Source: Cupriavidus pauculus (GTDB lineage Bacteria; Pseudomonadota; Gammaproteobacteria; Burkholderiales; Burkholderiaceae). From it: a stretch of 41,733 nt of DNA. How positions within the stretch are numbered: position 1 is the first letter of the stretch; every line of letters begins with the position of its first letter. Below are positions 8,561 to 16,716 of the stretch, piece by piece. Where the stretch lies: contig NZ_VZOW01000045.1 in NCBI RefSeq assembly GCF_008801835.1, forward strand, positions 1 to 41,733, in the 5' to 3' direction. Position numbers and translations under genes: made by a program. The notes under the pieces were generated by a model. It searched no databases and was not told the DNA's origin. It worked only from the letters and a program-made list of their open reading frames with translations.

Positions 8561-10300
8561 ATGTCTCTCGCAGAAGTTCTCGAAAAGCTGAATCCGTCCC
8601 AGCGGGAAGTCGTTGACTGCCGCGACCATTGCGTGGCCGTCGCTGTGCCTGGTGCAGGGAAGACAGCGACGATTGCCGCCAAAGCCGCGTTGCTTCTGAG
8701 CAACCCAGCCCTTACCGTAGGTGCGGTCACTTTTAGCAAGGATGCTGCGATTGAGCTTCGCGATCGGATTCTCAAATTGGCGGGTCCTACGGCAAAAAAG
8801 CGGCTGGTCGCAGGCACCTTTCACTCACTCGCATACAAGCAATTGGGCAAGAATGGAGGCAAGTTGAACGACATCGTCACCGACGGTGTCCGCGCAGCGA
8901 TCGTTGGCCAGATCCTTCAGGAGCGCGGCATCGATTGGAAGGTGGAGGATGCGCTGGCCTCCATAGAACGTTCGAAGCATCATTTGGACGATCCGAAGCC
9001 CGGTACTGTAGACGCACAGATCTTCGAGGCATACCAAGCCGCTTTGTCACGAAACGGGAAGATCGACTTTCAGGACATGCTGCGCATGGCGGTGGCCGGC
9101 ATGCTAACGGGTGGCATCCGGCCCTACTCCGTTCACCACCTGCTGGTCGACGAATATCAAGATTGCGATAGCCTGCAATCGCGGTGGACTTCATTGCATG
9201 CGGCGGCCGGCTCTGTTGTGTGTGTCGTCGGGGACGATGATCAAACCATCTTTGGCTTTCGTGACGCCCTCGGCTATCAGGGCATGGAGGCGTTCATCAA
9301 GGAGTTTGATGCTCGCGCTATCGTGCTCGGCAAGAACTATCGCTCTCATTCCGAGATTCTGAGTGCCGCTGACAAAATTATCCGTAACAACGCGCAGCGG
9401 ATTTCGAAGGACCTGTTGGCACATCGGGGCTCCGGCGGCTCAGTCGAATTCAAGAGATTCGACGACGAGTACAAGGAAGCGGTTGCCGTAGTTGAAACGC
9501 TGGCGCCGGCGATTCGTGCTGGGAAGACCGCCGCGGTGCTCGCTCGGACTAATCGCATTCTTGATCCCATAGAGGCGGTGTGTAGATCCCATGGAGTGAA
9601 GTACTACCGTGCCGCCGGCAAATCGATCCTCGATCGTCCCGAGGCAGCACTGATGGGAGATATGTTGGAGCTTATACAGCGAGCAAAGTTGACTGGTGTC
9701 GATGCTCTACTTGGATACTCTGGCATCGGAACCCTTGAGCTTCAACAGCTTCACGCCCAGGAAGCCGCCGAGGGTGAGTTGATCTCTGCCCCGCGCAAAA
9801 AGGACCTGGTCGAATCGGGAATATCAGAGGAGACGGCCGAGAAGTACAGGGATTTCTTGAAACGACTCGCCGAATGGCGTGCCCTATACGATCGCGAATT
9901 CCATGCGCTGACGTTGGATGGGGTCCGCGAATGGATGCTCAAGTATGTGACTGAGGACGCCGGCAAGCGTGCCATCAACACCTGCTACGACGTCCTCAGC
10001 CAGCTCAACGGACCATTCGTGGCCCGCCTTGAGTATCTTCGACGGAGAAACAACGAACCCGCCGCCGACGCCCTCGTGCTAACCACCATGCACGCCTCAA
10101 AAGGACGGGAGTGGGACAGCGTAGCCATAGTCCGAGCCGAAGAGACAATCGTTCCCGACAGCGAAAGCCCAGAAAGCGAAGAAAGGCGCCTCTTCTACGT
10201 CGCCGTCACGCGCGCCAGGGATTGCCTGTTTATCTCAACGGCGAAGAAGAACCCGACCTCGCGCTTCGTCCTTGAGGCTGGCCTAAGCCTTACTTCCTGA
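8561..10300 (+). CDS. UvrD/Rep-family superfamily 1A DNA helicase
   Basis: A 579-residue ATP-dependent 3'-5' helicase. Visible motifs are the Q motif (LNPSQREV, Q14), Walker A PGAGKT (30-35), motif II/III LVDEYQDCDSLQ followed by GDDDQTIFGFRDA, motif IV YRSHSEI, motif V TMHASKGREWD and motif VI FYVAVTRARD. The protein is complete although short for the family, with a reduced 2B domain. The ATG at 8561 is chosen because upstream in-frame codons lie in repeat-rich DNA and the helicase fold starts at once from here. Phage-defence partners such as a Gabija OLD nuclease are not adjacent. It lies between the transfer and partition genes and may serve plasmid replication or transfer. Confidence 0.9.
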   Translation: MSLAEVLEKLNPSQREVVDCRDHCVAVAVPGAGKTATIAAKAALLLSNPALTVGAVTFSKDAAIELRDRILKLAGPTAKKRLVAGTFHSLAYKQLGKNGGKLNDIVTDGVRAAIVGQILQERGIDWKVEDALASIERSKHHLDDPKPGTVDAQIFEAYQAALSRNGKIDFQDMLRMAVAGMLTGGIRPYSVHHLLVDEYQDCDSLQSRWTSLHAAAGSVVCVVGDDDQTIFGFRDALGYQGMEAFIKEFDARAIVLGKNYRSHSEILSAADKIIRNNAQRISKDLLAHRGSGGSVEFKRFDDEYKEAVAVVETLAPAIRAGKTAAVLARTNRILDPIEAVCRSHGVKYYRAAGKSILDRPEAALMGDMLELIQRAKLTGVDALLGYSGIGTLELQQLHAQEAAEGELISAPRKKDLVESGISEETAEKYRDFLKRLAEWRALYDREFHALTLDGVREWMLKYVTEDAGKRAINTCYDVLSQLNGPFVARLEYLRRRNNEPAADALVLTTMHASKGREWDSVAIVRAEETIVPDSESPESEERRLFYVAVTRARDCLFISTAKKNPTSRFVLEAGLSLTS

Positions 10301-10546
10301 GGCGCGCATTCTTTGTGCGTTATATGGCACTTTCGTAGAATTCCTCGCCTTTTACTTTAACAACGACCCGTAAGTACCGGGGGAACAGCTCGATCTCTCG
10401 GGTACAACAGGCACAAAGTTAACTTGCGTATACGTCTAAGGGCCGCTAACCTTCACGGCAACGCAACCGCGGACGTCATTTTTGCCGAAAACGGTTGCAC
10501 GATCCACCGGCGGTTCCGGTGAACAGCTTAAAGGTTTTTGAACCGA
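10301..10546 (+). promoter_or_regulatory. Upstream region of the parAB operon with small palindromes
   Basis: This is a non-coding gap. It contains AAGTTAACTT (10416-10425) and CGTATACG (10427-10434), both perfect palindromes, and a 6-bp inverted repeat with a 5-base spacer just before parA (10505-10521). Such elements are suitable for ParA or ParB autoregulation, or as part of a centromere. I see no clear sigma-70 promoter hexamers. Confidence 0.4.
10505..10521. promoter_or_regulatory. Inverted repeat before parA, candidate operator
   Basis: CACCGG-cggtt-CCGGTG is a perfect 6-bp inverted repeat that ends 25 bases before the parA ATG. Its position fits an operator for ParA, whose N-terminal helix-turn-helix is of the self-regulating type. 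Its function is inferred. Confidence 0.4.
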
Positions 10547-11737
10547 ATGGATATCAAGCTAGCCCACCCCAGCAAGACGACGCCTGAGGATTTGAAGCAG
10601 TTGGCAAATCTCTCCGCGGTGATGCTGCAGAAAATTCGGGATGAGATGCTGGAGCCATTTCCTCGGAAGGAAGCCCCGCTGATCCCGTCTGGCCGCCTAC
10701 AAGAATTGTGTGGCATCGACAAAACGCGGATGAACCGGTCCCTCAAAAAGGGGGATCTCCCTCAGGGCCAGCAATCGCGACCCGGTGCAGTGCGCTATTT
10801 CAGCCTCAGCGAGGCAATGCAATGGATCCGAGCGGAACTTAAGCCTGTCCCGCGAAGGGGACCAGGTAAAGTCATTGCAGTTGCGAACTTCAAGGGCGGT
10901 GTCACGAAGACCACTATGTCCACCCTCCTCTGCCAGGGCTTGAGTCTGCGGCGAGGTCGGAAGGTGTGCCACGTTGATCTGGATCCGCAGGGAAGCGCAA
11001 CCACGCTGTATGGCATCAATCCACATGCCGAGGTGTCGTCCGAAAACACCATTATGCCGCTCATCGAGGCGTATTTGGCGGGCGAGTCCTTCGATATGCG
11101 AGGGCTTCCTCAGGAGACTTACTGGCCTAACCTGGATTTGATTCCTTCGTCTACTGAGCTTTTCAACGCGGAGTTTATGCTTCCGGCTCGGGCGACGGCA
11201 GAGGAAGGCCATATTCCGTTCGAGCGCGTGTTAAGTAACGGCCTCGATTCGTTGAAAGACGAATATGACTACATCATCCTCGACACGGCTCCTACCCTCA
11301 GCTACCTGACCATCAACGCGATTTTCGCTGCCGATGGCGTCATCGTACCGGTGGTCCCGGACACCTTGGCTTTCGCGTCTATGGTCCAGTTCTGGCAACT
11401 CTTCTCGGACCTAGTAACAGGCATGGAAGAGCAGAGCGAGGGATCTAAAAAGGAGTTCGACTTTCTCGATGTTCTCATGACACGCATGGAGAAAAAGAAC
11501 GCTCCTCGCCTGGTGGCAGACTGGATTCGCGGCGTCTATGGGTCGCGCGTGCTGCCGATTGAGATCCCTGAGACGGACCTCGCCCGTAACAGCAGCATTC
11601 AATTTCGCACGGTCTATGACCTCTCCTCTAGCGAGGCGAACACCGAGACGATGCGACGCATTCGCCAACCCTGCGATGAGTTTGTCGACTATGTGGACGA
11701 CAAGGTCAGCGCGCTTTGGCAAGGAATTGAAGAATGA
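10547..11737 (+). CDS. parA: ParA partition ATPase, type Ia
   Basis: This is the Walker-type ATPase that positions the plasmid together with ParB. The N-terminal about 105 residues carry a helix-turn-helix-like region (LQELCGIDKTRMNRSLKKGD, about 56-75), marking the long autoregulatory type Ia class. The deviant Walker A is KGGVTKTT at residues 116-123, with the signature lysine. It is followed by VDLDPQG (A' motif) and DYIILDTAPTLSYLTINA (Walker B). The ATG at 10547 is preferred to a TTG at 10538, which lies too close to the AAAGG site. The gene overlaps parB by ATGA at 11734. Confidence 0.93.
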   Translation: MDIKLAHPSKTTPEDLKQLANLSAVMLQKIRDEMLEPFPRKEAPLIPSGRLQELCGIDKTRMNRSLKKGDLPQGQQSRPGAVRYFSLSEAMQWIRAELKPVPRRGPGKVIAVANFKGGVTKTTMSTLLCQGLSLRRGRKVCHVDLDPQGSATTLYGINPHAEVSSENTIMPLIEAYLAGESFDMRGLPQETYWPNLDLIPSSTELFNAEFMLPARATAEEGHIPFERVLSNGLDSLKDEYDYIILDTAPTLSYLTINAIFAADGVIVPVVPDTLAFASMVQFWQLFSDLVTGMEEQSEGSKKEFDFLDVLMTRMEKKNAPRLVADWIRGVYGSRVLPIEIPETDLARNSSIQFRTVYDLSSSEANTETMRRIRQPCDEFVDYVDDKVSALWQGIEE

Positions 11738-12732
11738 GTTTGAGAGAAAAGCTTGCCGCAAAGGCTGGGAACATCAAGGTCACGGCGGAAGACTTGGAGA
11801 AAGCCGCTGCGCGCGGTCCGCAAGCGCCGCGAACTGCGCCCGGTCAGTTAATGCATATGCAAGGGAAGGTTGAGCGACAGGCTAACGAGATCGCGCAACT
11901 AAGAGCAGAACTTGAGTCGGCCCGCGTCAGCGGCGGCGCAGTGGATGTGCCTATCGACCAACTGCATGAGGTCCCAGGCCGCAGACGCTTCATGCCTCCC
12001 GAGAAGTATGTCGAATTGAGGGAAAACCTCAGGCACAACAAGCTCGTTCATCCTGTGATTGTATGCCCTCGGCCTGCGGGAGGCTTCGAGATTGTCTCCG
12101 GGCATCACCGGACAGACGCGTACCGCGAGCTTGGGCGCGATCACATACGCTGCGTGCTCGGCGAACTTAGTTCAGACGAGGCTGACACGGGCGCGTTCTA
12201 CGCGAACCTTATGCAGTCAGATTTAACGGATTTCGAGAAGTTTCGGAAGTTCGACGAACTGCTGCTTCGCAGCCCAGACAAGACTCAAGCCGCAATAGCT
12301 GAACAGGCTGGTGTACCTGTCTCGACTCTCTCAGAGATTTTGTCGTTCCGGAACTTGCCTCCCGAGGTCCTAAGCCTTCTCGATAGCCGCCCAGACCTGC
12401 TCGGGTCGAATGCTGGCGCCGAGTTGGCAAGGGCGACCAAAGACGGTCGCGGGGATCGGGTCGTCGAAGCGGTTAAGTTGTTGGCCGAGAAGAAGATCGA
12501 TCAACAGCAGGCCGTACGGATGACTAAGGCCGAGCAGGTTAAGACCAGGCCTGCCGCATCTACCGGCTTCAAAATCAAGGCGGGAAAGGCGACTTGGTGC
12601 GATGTTCGTATCGCAAAGAAAGTCATGCGCATTGAGTTCCGCAGCGAGGAAGAAGCGGAAGCGGCCCAATCGGCCATTCGCGAACATCTGGAAGGGTTAG
12701 CTAAAGCTGCGTCGGAAGACGCAAAAAGCTAA
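11734..12732 (+). CDS. parB: ParB partition protein
   Basis: This 332-residue protein binds the plasmid centromere (parS) and spreads on DNA, probably as a CTP-dependent clamp. After a coiled-coil N-terminus (about 40-65) comes the ParB/Srx fold with the GHHRTDAYRELG box (about 125-136). A helix-turn-helix domain with QAAIAEQAGVPVSTLSEILSFR follows (about 185-215), then a C-terminal dimerisation part. It is translationally coupled to parA. No copy of a known parS motif was recognised; nearby inverted repeats at 10505 and 12865 are candidates. Confidence 0.92.
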   Translation: MSLREKLAAKAGNIKVTAEDLEKAAARGPQAPRTAPGQLMHMQGKVERQANEIAQLRAELESARVSGGAVDVPIDQLHEVPGRRRFMPPEKYVELRENLRHNKLVHPVIVCPRPAGGFEIVSGHHRTDAYRELGRDHIRCVLGELSSDEADTGAFYANLMQSDLTDFEKFRKFDELLLRSPDKTQAAIAEQAGVPVSTLSEILSFRNLPPEVLSLLDSRPDLLGSNAGAELARATKDGRGDRVVEAVKLLAEKKIDQQQAVRMTKAEQVKTRPAASTGFKIKAGKATWCDVRIAKKVMRIEFRSEEEAEAAQSAIREHLEGLAKAASEDAKS

Positions 12733-12805
12733 GTGCTTGTTTTTTAAGGACTTCGTACTACGAATCGAGGTTTTAAGCCATGTCTAGACTGTAATCCTAC
12801 AAAAA

Positions 12806-12837
12806 CAAAAGCCCACGGCGGCAACCGTGGGCTTTTG
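12806..12837. terminator. Bidirectional intrinsic terminator after parB
   Basis: A perfect 13-bp stem (12806-12818 with 12825-12837) and a loop of six bases, with A/T tracts on both sides (AAAA...TTTT), lies 74 bases after the parB stop. It should end parAB transcription and separate it from the rep unit. Confidence 0.85.
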
Positions 12838-12864
12838 AGAACTTCAAGCTGACCAGTTTCCCGG

Positions 12865-12916
12865 CCGCTACACACCGAAGCCACTCGACATGGATTCGTT
12901 AGTCGGAGTGTAGCGG
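12865..12916. repeat. Inverted repeat before the replication gene
   Basis: CCGCTACAC (12865-12873) is repeated exactly in inverted form as GTGTAGCGG (12908-12916). A nested CACTC/GAGTG pair lies at 12882-12886 and 12906-12910. It lies 55 bases before the rep start and between par and rep, so it may be a Rep operator, part of the origin, or a ParB site. No iteron array is visible. Confidence 0.5.
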
Positions 12917-12970
12917 AACGCGAACCTGAGTCAAGCGACTTCAACCATTTTTTACGAATGGGAAGGTCAT

Positions 12971-14149
12971 ATGACTTTCGCGCAACGCTCCGTTGCTGGC
13001 GAGGATGTTGCTCGCCCACAAAAACACCTTAACCAGACAGACGCTCTGATTGCTCCGGCGCCCAAGCGCCTCAAACGCAAGACTATCGAAGCAGTCGAGC
13101 GCGCAACTCGAATCGTCGGGATCGGGCGTAGCGCCCGATCAGCTCTTGCCGCCCTCGCCCGCACGGCGAATAACGATGACCCCACCGGTAAGATCTTTAA
13201 GCACCGGGAAACGCTTTGTGCCGAAACCGGAATGTCGCCGGCTACTTGGTACCGTGCTCAACGAGAACTGCTCGACTTGGGCCTAATTACCGTCGACGTT
13301 CAAGTTCGGAAGCGATTTGGCCGATTCGCAGGAGCCTACATTTACCTGACGGAAAAAGCGACGGAGATGCTCGGCTTAAGCTCGCGAAAAGAAGAAGAAA
13401 CCACGGGTACGGGCGAGGACGACACAGCGCAGCTCGGCGAGCCGGCCGTTCCACCACCCTCTTCTATGGCGCAACCGTCTCTCAAAACGAGAGTCCTGTT
13501 TACAGAAGATCGTGTCCCATACTCCTTTCAAAAAAGACAGCAGGATCGGCTCCCCCAGGACCTGACACGTCTGCGCGGCCTGGGTCTTGATGTAAATTTA
13601 ATTTTTTGGTTGATGCGAAAGGCTAAAGAGCAAGGCCACTTTCTCTCAGATGTCGTAAGCGCGACATGGGAGAGTCTTGCGAAAGCACGCGTGCCAAAAG
13701 CGTATCTGCTTGCCCTACTCACCGCCCGCACCGATTTCAGTGCTGTCTGCAAAGCAAAGGCACTCAAAGAAGACAAAGCCCGAATCCAAGTGCAGGACCG
13801 CGATTTCGTGCGTTCGATACTCGCAGGGGCAGCGCGGCAGTGTTTCGTGGACGAAAAAGGCAACCATTTCGAAGTCGAAAGCGACGGAAGCTCAGTGCTT
13901 GTCACCGAGGTCCAAAGTGCGGTCACTTCCCGCTTGGTAGGAACTTCCCTCGCCGAATTTGCAAGGCGACTACACGCTGGTGCGTACCAGAAAGCTGAGG
14001 TCTACGCTGCTCCCCAGAGAGCAAGCGGCCGGCTCGAGAAACGGGGAAAGGAGGCGGCTTCGACGTTATCGGCGTTGCGAGCGATGCTGCGCGACCGCAG
14101 GTCAGCCAACGCGGCAAACACGACGAACAATGCTCATGCCATGGCCTAG
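12971..14149 (+). CDS. Plasmid replication initiator, winged-helix type
   Basis: A 392-residue protein. The N-terminal part (about 35-120) contains a winged-helix segment (SALAALART..., then HRETLCAETGMSPATWYRAQRELLDLGL) as in replication initiators of large beta-proteobacterial plasmids. A proline-rich linker (about 140-180) follows. The middle (about 195-260) has DLTRLRGLGLDVNLIFWLMRKA and helical repeats. The C-terminus is basic. It comes directly after parAB and an inverted repeat, matching the par-rep order of Cupriavidus-type plasmids. The ATG at 12971 has a GGGAAGG site 5-6 bases upstream. Which replication family it belongs to cannot be settled by eye. Confidence 0.65.
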   Translation: MTFAQRSVAGEDVARPQKHLNQTDALIAPAPKRLKRKTIEAVERATRIVGIGRSARSALAALARTANNDDPTGKIFKHRETLCAETGMSPATWYRAQRELLDLGLITVDVQVRKRFGRFAGAYIYLTEKATEMLGLSSRKEEETTGTGEDDTAQLGEPAVPPPSSMAQPSLKTRVLFTEDRVPYSFQKRQQDRLPQDLTRLRGLGLDVNLIFWLMRKAKEQGHFLSDVVSATWESLAKARVPKAYLLALLTARTDFSAVCKAKALKEDKARIQVQDRDFVRSILAGAARQCFVDEKGNHFEVESDGSSVLVTEVQSAVTSRLVGTSLAEFARRLHAGAYQKAEVYAAPQRASGRLEKRGKEAASTLSALRAMLRDRRSANAANTTNNAHAMA

Positions 14150-14263
14150 GGTGTGTTTTGCGCTGAAAGAATCTCCGAACGAACACGGAGCCCGTCCTTC
14201 GACCAGGCCCCGCCTGAAAAGCAGTAAGCTGCATAACTTGTGACGACTTCGAATGGAAGCTTC

Positions 14264-14455
14264 ATGCCCGACCAAGTCTTGTACGTCTACCGTTGCTCTG
14301 CCTGCGACCATCGCGGCCAGGTTCATTTTGACGATGACACCCACGATGGCGACGCCGGGCACTGCAGCACTTGCCATGCCACGGTTACGCTCGAATGGGA
14401 CGGCGGCGTGACGCTCGATTTCGAACCTTCCAAACCGGGAAGCCCACGTGCCTGA
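14264..14455 (+). CDS. Small zinc-ribbon protein (63 aa)
   Basis: A 63-residue acidic protein with two CxxC knuckles (C11-x2-C14 and C33-x2-C36, in YRCSACDHRG and HCSTCHATV) that should bind one zinc, in a rubredoxin-like or zinc-ribbon fold. The ATG at 14264 is preferred to a GTG at 14240, since the conserved-looking start MPDQVLYVYRC follows directly. It stands alone after the rep gene. Function unknown. Confidence 0.65.
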   Translation: MPDQVLYVYRCSACDHRGQVHFDDDTHDGDAGHCSTCHATVTLEWDGGVTLDFEPSKPGSPRA

Positions 14456-14588
14456 GATCGATCCCACTGTCACCGTTACCCTGGAACTTGCCTACCACTA
14501 GGCATTTTCGCGGCCCGCTTCGACATTCGCGAGTGGGCCTAGATCACGACGAGGCTTCCGTGAAGATCGAAGCCATAGGGAGTCCGGC

Positions 14589-14652
14589 AAGCCTTGGCAG
14601 ATCAAGGCTTCACGCCTTGTTGAATGCCGATCCGGGCGTTTCTGTCGCCCGG
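14589..14652. repeat. Two stem-loops downstream of the zinc-ribbon gene
   Basis: AAGCCTTG-gcagat-CAAGGCTT (14589-14610) and CCGGGCG-tttctgt-CGCCCGG (14632-14652) are perfect 8- and 7-bp stems in the gap between two small genes. They may act as weak terminators or RNA structures. Neither has a strong T tract. Confidence 0.45.
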
Positions 14653-14696
14653 AAATCAATGCAAATTATTTAAGCGCGGCCGCATGAGACGGGCAT

Positions 14697-14870
14697 ATGT
14701 CCGATTTGACAGATTACGTAGTCGTCCTGCCCACCGTGGCGAACATGGTCATGGGCTTCTTGGGATTCCAGCTCACCAATCAGATCAAGAGGACAGACCT
14801 GCTGCTAAAACTGCGCAAAGGCCATGGAGAAGCTCGTTTCGCCCTACCGTGCGCTACGCGGCCTAGCTGA
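14697..14870 (+). CDS. Small membrane protein (57 aa)
   Basis: The frame MSDLTDYVVVLPTVANMV... codes for 57 residues with one hydrophobic helix (about 6-24) and a basic tail (NQIKRTDLLLKLRKG). This is more protein-like than the longer arginine-rich frame at 14624-14866, which overlaps it. There is no strong ribosome site, so the call is tentative. Function unknown. Confidence 0.4.
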   Translation: MSDLTDYVVVLPTVANMVMGFLGFQLTNQIKRTDLLLKLRKGHGEARFALPCATRPS

Positions 14871-15322
14871 TCACGGCAGTCGTTCCAAGTGAGCAGTGAT
14901 AGCAGCTATCGGCAATAGGGCAGGGCAAGAGGTACGCTGGCGACAACAGGTAAAGACCGACCAAGCAAACATAGGCGAATTCGCGGCTGCTATTCGTATT
15001 GACATGCAGACGTCACCCAGCCCGCGTCCGAAGCACTCGGACCAGAATTCGTCGCAGCGCGACGGATAGGAACTGCGTTAGATGATCGAGCGATGAGGTA
15101 TCGCCGAATTGGCAACGGATCACCGGACGCGCGAGCGCAATTGGTCATGACACCACGGAGCGGCCCACAGCAACGGGGCTACCGTTGCCCGAAGCGTCTC
15201 ATGCCATTGCGATGAACCTTCCTCGTACGATGCGCTGCGCCGAGAGGGCGAGGGCAAACAGTATTTATATACTGAACGAAGCGCAATACGCCCACGAAAA
15301 TCGGCAGGCAAGAATTGCTTTC
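14871..15322. other. Non-coding stretch ahead of the toxin-antitoxin pair
   Basis: No supportable gene was found in about 450 bases. The TTG-started frame from 15185 reads into the antitoxin, but it would place a perfect palindrome (15259-15274) inside the gene, so it is treated as upstream DNA. Confidence 0.5.
15259..15274. promoter_or_regulatory. Palindromic operator candidate of the RES toxin operon
   Basis: CAGTAT-TTAT-ATACTG is a perfect 6-bp inverted repeat with a 4-base AT-rich spacer, 49 bases before the antitoxin ATG. Toxin-antitoxin operons are usually repressed by antitoxin at such sites. Its CAG...CTG order is the reverse of a LexA box. Confidence 0.5.
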
Positions 15323-16030
15323 ATGAAATTCATGAACTATCATGTTCGCATGGAAACGAAAAACCGACCCGTTCCGAATCGCAGGATCACTTACAAAGCC
15401 GCTGGCTCGAGTGGCGTAGCGAGAACTACCGTCGTGCCAACGGACGCCGGGCGCAGGATATTTGCCGACAAGCTTCTAGAGCGAGTCGTGGAGCTGGCAG
15501 GGGACGAGGTGCACAGTCAAAAGATGACGGTCGCGTTCCTGGACCGGTTGATCTTGGGCGCGGCGGAAGCTTTGGGCGAAGTTGGCACGAAGCCGACCAC
15601 CCAGAATGGCCCTGTCGATGCGCTTCAAGCTGCTCGGGAGCGCGGCCGCCAATACGCGTTGGAGGAGCTGCAGCAGCCGGAAAACCTATCCTTACGCGAT
15701 GCGGCAGCGTACGCGGGTCGCTCCGACCGCGCGATCAACGAAGCCCGCTTGAGCGGGCAGCTGTATGCACTGGTGCCCCCAGGCAAGCAACGCGGCCTGC
15801 GCTACCCCCAATGGCAGTTTGATGCCGAGGCTAGCCGACTGGCAGCCGTGCTCGCCCCGTTTATCGCGGCCAAGGCCAGTTGCTGGGTGGTCCATCACTT
15901 CATGCAGCGCCCGCTGGAAGTTCTTGACGGTGCACGGCCGATGGACTGGGTGATGGACGCCGCGCGGCCCATCGCGCCACTCGTCGAGGTCATCAACGCC
16001 CGGTACGCCGGCGAGCAGGGAGCTGCTTGA
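15323..16030 (+). CDS. Antitoxin of a RES-type system (Xre/MbcA/ParS-like C-terminus)
   Basis: A 235-residue protein, longer than the about 150 residues usual for this antitoxin group. The middle has a helix-turn-helix-like segment (LSLRDAAAYAGRSDRAINEARLSG). The end has the PLEVLDGARPMDWVMD helix typical of toxin-binding MbcA/ParS-type antitoxin tails. The N-terminal third is basic and unassigned. Starts at 15323, 15332 or 15347 are all possible; 15323 is given because it lies after the palindrome. Its stop overlaps the toxin start (TTGATG), so expression is coupled. Confidence 0.7.
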   Translation: MKFMNYHVRMETKNRPVPNRRITYKAAGSSGVARTTVVPTDAGRRIFADKLLERVVELAGDEVHSQKMTVAFLDRLILGAAEALGEVGTKPTTQNGPVDALQAARERGRQYALEELQQPENLSLRDAAAYAGRSDRAINEARLSGQLYALVPPGKQRGLRYPQWQFDAEASRLAAVLAPFIAAKASCWVVHHFMQRPLEVLDGARPMDWVMDAARPIAPLVEVINARYAGEQGAA

Positions 16031-16686
16031 TGCCGGTGCTGACAGCGGAGGCGCTGGGTTGCCCGGTGCCTCCGCAGGATTTGGCTGCCCGCGTCATGCC
16101 GGTGAAGGAACTCGACCCGGGGGTAACTAAGTTGTGGCGGATCCATCGCGGCGTCTACGGGCCGATCCACTACAACCGCCGCTCCACGGGAGGGCAACCC
16201 TACCGCTTTGACGCACCCGACGATACGTTTGGCGTCCTGTATGCGTCCCCGAGTTTTGCGGCATGTATGGCCGAAGCGGTGGTCCGGGACCGATTTCAGG
16301 GCGAGTCGTTACCTTTGCTGCTCGACGAAGCGGAGCTGACGCTGCGCTGCGTAAGCCGACTGGGCACCGCAACGAATCGCCCGCTGCGCCTGGCCGACCT
16401 CACGCAGCCCCACTTTCACCTTGGAATGGACAACCGCATTCTGTCGACGGCAGACTACCGCGGTCCGAACCTGTGGAGCGCCGCCATCCACGCGGCTTAC
16501 CCGGACATTGACGGGCTGTATTTCACGTCCCGCTTTGCCAATGAAGCTAGCGTGGCGATTTTCGATCGGGTCCGCATCGTGGCGCAAGGAGAGCCAATTC
16601 CGCTAGCGCAGTTCCCCTTGCTGCCGGCTTTTCTGGAAGCCTACGATATCGGCATCGCGCCCGCCCAAGACCCTTGGAACTCGTGA
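16030..16686 (+). CDS. RES-domain toxin (NAD+ phosphorylase type)
   Basis: A 218-residue RES-domain protein. Known members degrade NAD+ when freed of antitoxin, which stops growth. The residues that give the family its name are visible: R in LWRIHR (R37), E in FAACMAEAVVRD (E82) and S in YFTSRFANEAS (S167), with the LYASPS motif between them. The ATG at 16030 overlaps the antitoxin stop. It is adjacent to a cognate-type antitoxin and likely stabilises the plasmid. Confidence 0.88.
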   Translation: MPVLTAEALGCPVPPQDLAARVMPVKELDPGVTKLWRIHRGVYGPIHYNRRSTGGQPYRFDAPDDTFGVLYASPSFAACMAEAVVRDRFQGESLPLLLDEAELTLRCVSRLGTATNRPLRLADLTQPHFHLGMDNRILSTADYRGPNLWSAAIHAAYPDIDGLYFTSRFANEASVAIFDRVRIVAQGEPIPLAQFPLLPAFLEAYDIGIAPAQDPWNS

Positions 16687-16716
16687 AGGGGGAGGGCACA
16701 GCGAAGTCGGCCGACC

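Noticed and set aside
8561..10300. UvrD gene as half of a Gabija system
   Set aside because: No OLD-family nuclease (GajA) is next to it; neighbours are transfer and partition genes.
15259..15274. CAGTAT-TTAT-ATACTG as a LexA box
   Set aside because: The half-sites are in the order CAG...CTG, the opposite of the LexA CTG-N10-CAG consensus. It is better read as a toxin-antitoxin operator.
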